Below are positions 60,394 through 64,000 of a stretch of DNA of 64,000 nt, in pieces. The DNA is from Gemmatimonadota bacterium (lineage in GTDB: Bacteria; Gemmatimonadota; Gemmatimonadetes; Longimicrobiales; Gaopeijiaceae): the NCBI GenBank assembly GCA_009692205.1, contig SHZR01000013.1:1-64000 (forward strand), in the 5' to 3' direction. The position numbers were made by a program, and so were the translations under genes. Every line of letters starts with the position of its first letter. Position 1 is the first letter of the stretch. Under the pieces are notes generated by a model. It was not told the DNA's origin. It worked only from the letters and a program-made list of their open reading frames with translations, and made no database searches.

Positions 60394-61560
60394 GTGGCGA
60401 CATCCGAGCGGCTCGATATCCAGGCGATGGCGAGGGACTTCGCCGCGTCGGAGCTTCGCCCACGCGCGAGCGAGTGGGACGCGCGGCGCGCCCTGGATGA
60501 CGACGTCTTCGCCAAGCTCGTCGAGCTCGGCTTCCTGGGCATGCTGGTGCCCGAGGAGTTCGGGGGGCTCGGGTTCGACTTCGCGACGTACGTGGCTGTA
60601 CTGGAGGAGCTGGCGTGGGGCGACGCCGCGGTTGCGCTCTCCGTCGCGATCCACAACGGGCCCGTGGCGACGCTGCTGGTGCGTCACGGGAGCGAGGAGC
60701 AGAAGCGCCGTTGGCTTCCGAAGCTCGCGGCCGGCGAGGTGCTGGGTGCGTTCGCGCTCTCGGAGCCCGGAGCGGGAAGCGACCCGGCCGGGCTGTCGAC
60801 CAAGGCGCGGCGGGATGGAGCCGGCTGGCGGATCGACGGCGAGAAGCGTTGGGTCACGAACGGCGCTCGGGCCGGCCTCGTGGTGCTCTTCGCCGGCACG
60901 GGCGAGGGTGCCGTGGGTGCGTTCCTGGTGACGCCCGATGCGGAGGGGTACCGGGTTGGCAAGCGCGAGCAGACGCTCGGGCTACGCGCCTCCGGGACCG
61001 TCTCGGTGGAGCTGCAGGGTGTCGCCGTCGGCGGCGACGCCGTCGTCGGAGACGAGCGCGAGGGACTGCACTACGCGATGGAGGCGCTCGATGTCGGTCG
61101 CGTGGGAACCGCTGCGCTGGCCGTCGGGATCGGGCGGGCGGCCATGGAGCACGCCGCCACCTACGCCCTCGGCCGGGAGCAGTTCGGCCAGCCGATCGCG
61201 CGCTTCGGGGCGATCCAGGAGAAGCTCGCACGCATGGCGGAGCGGCTCGCGGCCGGGAGGGCGCTCACGCTCGACGCGGCAGCGGCGCTCGGCGCCGCCA
61301 CGCGCGGCGAAAAACAGGCGCGCACCGGCCTCGACGGGGTGACCGCGCGGGCCGCCATCGCCATGCTCTCCGCCTCGGACGCGGCGACCGCGTCGGCGGA
61401 CGAGGCGGTGCAGGTCTTCGGCGGCTACGGATACATGCGACACTATCCCGTGGAGAAGCTGCTTCGGGACGCGAAGGGCACCGAGATCTACGGGGGCACG
61501 AGCGAGATCATGAGACACGTGATCGCTCGGGAGCTCCTCCGGGACATGGGCGACGCATAG
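60394..61560 (+). CDS. acyl-CoA dehydrogenase family protein, atypical active site
   Basis: Family members oxidise acyl-CoA to 2-enoyl-CoA with FAD and pass electrons to ETF. The product has 388 residues from a GTG. FALSEPGAGSDPAGLSTKAR is the FAD/substrate loop, and QVFGGYGYMRHYPVEKLLRDAKGTEIYGGTSE is present in parts. In short-chain enzymes the catalytic Glu is in IYEGTSEI; here residue 367 is Gly (codon GGG). The other usual position, in the helix reading ALDVGRVG, is also Gly. So neither common site holds Glu. The overall sequence otherwise looks like the butyryl-CoA dehydrogenase branch. Confidence 0.9.
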   Translation: MATSERLDIQAMARDFAASELRPRASEWDARRALDDDVFAKLVELGFLGMLVPEEFGGLGFDFATYVAVLEELAWGDAAVALSVAIHNGPVATLLVRHGSEEQKRRWLPKLAAGEVLGAFALSEPGAGSDPAGLSTKARRDGAGWRIDGEKRWVTNGARAGLVVLFAGTGEGAVGAFLVTPDAEGYRVGKREQTLGLRASGTVSVELQGVAVGGDAVVGDEREGLHYAMEALDVGRVGTAALAVGIGRAAMEHAATYALGREQFGQPIARFGAIQEKLARMAERLAAGRALTLDAAAALGAATRGEKQARTGLDGVTARAAIAMLSASDAATASADEAVQVFGGYGYMRHYPVEKLLRDAKGTEIYGGTSEIMRHVIARELLRDMGDA

Positions 61561-61568
61561 AGGCCACG

Positions 61569-62651
61569 ATGGCAGAGAGCGAGAAACGTTGGGACATCTT
61601 CGAGGTCATGTCCGAGGGCTGCCACGAGCAGCTCGTGATCTGGAACGAGCCCGAGGTCGGGTACCGCGGCATCATCGCCATCCACGACACGACGATGGGG
61701 CCCGCGCTCGGCGGCACGCGATTCTGGAACTACGCGAGCGATCGTGAGGCTGTCGTCGATGCCCTGCGCCTGGCGCGCGGCATGACGTACAAGGCCGCCA
61801 TCACCGGACTCAATCTGGGTGGCGGCAAGAGCGTCATCTGGGGCGACAACCGCACCAAGGACCGGGAGATGATCTTCCGCGCGCACGGTCGCGCCGTCGA
61901 GTCGCTCCAGGGCCGTTACATCACCGCGGAAGACGTCGGCACTTCGCCGGACGACATGGAGTTCGTGTCGATGGAGACCGCGCACGTCGCGGGTCTCGTC
62001 GGCCGCTCGGGCGACCCGTCGCCGGTGACCGCGTACGGCGTGTACCGGGGCATCAAGGCGTGCGCCGCCGTCGAGTACGGGAACGAGTCCCTCGCGGGCC
62101 GGCACGTCCTCGTGCAGGGCCTCGGCCACGTCGGCTACTACCTGTGCGAGGACCTGGCTCAGGAAGGCGCGAAGCTGACGGTGACCGACATCGATCCCGA
62201 GCGCGTGCAGCGGGTCGTGGAAGCATTCGGGGCGGACGCCGTGGCGCCGGATGCGATCTACGACGTCGAGGCGGACGTCTTCGCCCCGTGCGCCATGGGG
62301 GCCGTGATCAACGACGACACGATCGATCGCCTCCAGGTCGACATCGTGGCGGGCGGCGCCAATAACCAACTCGCGCGCGGTAGCGTGCACGGGCCTGGCC
62401 TGCACGAGCGCGGCGTTCTGTACGCGCCCGACTACGTCATCAACGCGGGCGGCCTCATCAACGTGTACGGCGAGCTCGAGGGCTGGTCCATGGAGCGCAG
62501 CAAGCGCAAGGCGGGGGACATCTACAACACGCTTCTGCGTATCTTCGATCTCGCCAAGTCCGAGCGGATCCCGACCGACACAGCCGCGAACCACCTAGCG
62601 GAGCAGCGACTCCGCGAGGCCCGACACCTCCAACGGACGTACCTGCCATGA
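61569..62651 (+). CDS. Leu/Phe/Val dehydrogenase family (leucine dehydrogenase-like)
   Basis: The enzyme reversibly deaminates branched-chain amino acids to 2-keto acids with NAD+. The product has 360 residues. [29 protein letters not shown] with the substrate-binding and catalytic Lys residues, [10 protein letters not shown], and [21 protein letters not shown] (Rossmann) are all seen. Placed after 3-hydroxyacyl-CoA and acyl-CoA dehydrogenases, it points to branched-chain amino-acid breakdown or branched acyl-CoA supply. The stop overlaps glyA. Confidence 0.93.
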   Translation: MAESEKRWDIFEVMSEGCHEQLVIWNEPEVGYRGIIAIHDTTMGPALGGTRFWNYASDREAVVDALRLARGMTYKAAITGLNLGGGKSVIWGDNRTKDREMIFRAHGRAVESLQGRYITAEDVGTSPDDMEFVSMETAHVAGLVGRSGDPSPVTAYGVYRGIKACAAVEYGNESLAGRHVLVQGLGHVGYYLCEDLAQEGAKLTVTDIDPERVQRVVEAFGADAVAPDAIYDVEADVFAPCAMGAVINDDTIDRLQVDIVAGGANNQLARGSVHGPGLHERGVLYAPDYVINAGGLINVYGELEGWSMERSKRKAGDIYNTLLRIFDLAKSERIPTDTAANHLAEQRLREARHLQRTYLP

Positions 62652-63910
62652 TGGAGCATCTCCGCGCCGCAGACCCGAAGATCTTCGACGCGATCGTCGC
62701 CGAGGCGAAGCGACAAGCGAACGGTCTGGAGCTGATCGCCTCGGAGAACTTCGTCTCGCGGGCCGTCCTCGAGGCGATGGGCACGGTGATGACGAACAAG
62801 TACGCCGAGGGCGTCCCTCACAAGCGCTACTACGGCGGCTGCGAGTTCGTCGACGTGGCGGAGGACCTCGCGCGCGACCGTGCGAAGCAGCTCTTCGGCG
62901 CTGCTCACGCCAACGTGCAGCCGCACTCGGGCGCGCAGGCGAACATGGCGGCCTACTTCACCTTCCTCGACCCGGGCGACAAGATCCTGGGGATGAACCT
63001 CTCCCACGGCGGCCACCTCACGCACGGCGCCCCCGTGAACTTCAGCGGCCGGCTCTTCAAGGTCGTTGCGTATGGCGTGCGCGCCGAGGACGGGCTCATC
63101 GACTACGCGGCGATGCGTGAGCTGGCTCGAGCCGAGCGGCCCAAGATGATCGTCGCGGGAGCGAGTGCGTATCCGCGGATCATCGACTTCAAGGCTTTTG
63201 CGGACATCGCGAAGGAAGTCGGGGCCAAGCTCATGGTGGACATGGCACACATCGCGGGCCTCGTCGCAACGGGTCACCACCCCTCGCCGGTGCCCTACGC
63301 GGACGTGACCACGACCACCACGCACAAGACGCTCCGCGGACCGCGCGGCGGGCTCCTCCTCTGTGGCGAGGAGCACGCCAAGGCGATCGACAAGTCCGTG
63401 TTCCCGTTCATGCAGGGCGGGCCGCTCATGCACGTGATCGCGGCCAAAGCGGTCGCATTCGCCGAGGCGCTCCAGCCCGACTTCGCGCTCTACTCGGGGC
63501 AGGTCATCGCGAACGCCAAGGCGCTCGGCGAAGGACTCTCGGCGCACGGATTCCACCTCGTGAGCGGGGGCACGGACAACCATCTCCTGCTCGTCGATCT
63601 CCGTCCGAGCCACCCCGAGCTCACCGGCAAGGACGCGGAAGCCGCGCTCGAGGCCGCGGGCATGACCATCAACAAGAACACGGTGCCGGGGGAGACGCGC
63701 TCACCGTTCGTCACCTCGGGCCTACGCATCGGCACGCCGGCGCTCACCACTCGGGGCATGGGTGAGGGCGAGATGCGCCAGATCGCAGACTGGGTCGCGG
63801 ACGTGCTGGCCGCACATTCGGACCGATCGCGCATCGACCGTGTGCGCGCCGCGGTTCTCGAGCTGTGCCAGGCGTTTCCGCTCTACCCCGATCTCGTGTC
63901 GGTCGACTGA
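62648..63910 (+). CDS. glyA: serine hydroxymethyltransferase
   Basis: GlyA interconverts serine and glycine with tetrahydrofolate. The product has 420 residues: [56 protein letters not shown], and the PLP-binding Lys227 in [14 protein letters not shown]. It is the last complete gene; a 53-bp gap with two small hairpins follows. Confidence 0.97.
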   Translation: MMEHLRAADPKIFDAIVAEAKRQANGLELIASENFVSRAVLEAMGTVMTNKYAEGVPHKRYYGGCEFVDVAEDLARDRAKQLFGAAHANVQPHSGAQANMAAYFTFLDPGDKILGMNLSHGGHLTHGAPVNFSGRLFKVVAYGVRAEDGLIDYAAMRELARAERPKMIVAGASAYPRIIDFKAFADIAKEVGAKLMVDMAHIAGLVATGHHPSPVPYADVTTTTTHKTLRGPRGGLLLCGEEHAKAIDKSVFPFMQGGPLMHVIAAKAVAFAEALQPDFALYSGQVIANAKALGEGLSAHGFHLVSGGTDNHLLLVDLRPSHPELTGKDAEAALEAAGMTINKNTVPGETRSPFVTSGLRIGTPALTTRGMGEGEMRQIADWVADVLAAHSDRSRIDRVRAAVLELCQAFPLYPDLVSVD

Positions 63911-63963
63911 GCAGGCCCTGACGGCCTAGCGAACCTCTCGGAAGAGCCACACATTTTGGCCCC

Positions 63964-64000
63964 ATGACTGACCTGCAGTTCGCCGACGAAGTGCTCGACC
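63964..64000 (+). CDS. start of an unidentified gene (3'-truncated)
   Basis: ATG 63964 opens a frame reading MTDLQFADEVLD to the window end. CATTTT ends six bases before the ATG and there is no Shine-Dalgarno sequence, as at several other starts here. Twelve residues are too few to name it. Confidence 0.4.
   Translation, partial: MTDLQFADEVLD

Overview
The window is a high-GC, densely coding stretch of a bacterial chromosome. The cell envelope is diderm: Tol-Pal, LptD, LolA, Lnt, outer-membrane lipoproteins and a predicted beta-barrel are all present. Gene content and the style of two TPR proteins with long acidic/proline linkers fit best with Gemmatimonadota or a close relative in the FCB group. 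That assignment is inference: there is no rRNA in the window and no search was run. Almost all genes lie on the + strand. About 19 neighbouring pairs share ATGA or GTGA overlaps, so most of the window reads as long, translationally coupled operons. I see no tRNA, rRNA, CRISPR array, insertion sequence or prophage.

Layout. 1-3286: end of a Tol-Pal locus (TonB/TolA C-terminus, tolB, pal, cpoB). 3316-7576: nrdR, tatC, lptD. 7577-8965: an isolated FN3 lipoprotein gene ending in a terminator-like hairpin. 8985-13262: formimidoyltransferase, a TPR protein, polyprenyl synthase, a DUF4321-like membrane protein and tatA. 13278-15113 (- strand): a membrane-anchored parvulin-type isomerase, divergent from 15360-20824, which holds a TPR protein with nine 48-bp repeats, aroQ, efp, accB, accC and comB. 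20821-28669: ftsK, lolA, rimO, a small barrel protein, a Gfo/Idh oxidoreductase and lnt. 28721-35018: rpmE, prfA, prmC, ylbF-like, inositol-phosphate synthase, tmk and a CtpA-type protease. 35307-41768: obg, dprA, hemW, then hrcA, dnaJ and prmA from their own promoter. 41777-50961: a small - strand gene, hinT, yqeY, mutS2, dnaG, a zinc-ribbon coiled coil, recJ, rsmD and coaD. 51083-53455: a three-gene partner-switching module (STAS, anti-sigma-type kinase, GAF-PP2C phosphatase). 53469-56733: rsmA, rex, a frameshifted DnaQ-like exonuclease and an MBL-fold hydrolase. 56787-63910: thiolase, bioY, a CPBP protease, 3-hydroxyacyl-CoA dehydrogenase, acyl-CoA dehydrogenase, leucine dehydrogenase and glyA. 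The window ends inside a new gene at 63964.

The genes are mainly housekeeping: envelope assembly, translation termination and methylation (prfA/prmC, prmA, rsmA, rsmD, rimO, efp), replication and repair (dnaG, mutS2, recJ, dprA), and acyl-CoA or branched-chain amino-acid metabolism. I did not find a clear-cut undescribed defence or mobile system. The most interesting signals are local: a perfect Rex operator in front of rex; an apparent ATT start for tmk; a frameshift in the exonuclease gene; an acyl-CoA dehydrogenase without glutamate at either usual catalytic position; a 12-bp hairpin burying the cpoB ribosome binding site; and two TPR proteins whose disordered acidic linkers carry arrays of short hydrophobic motifs.
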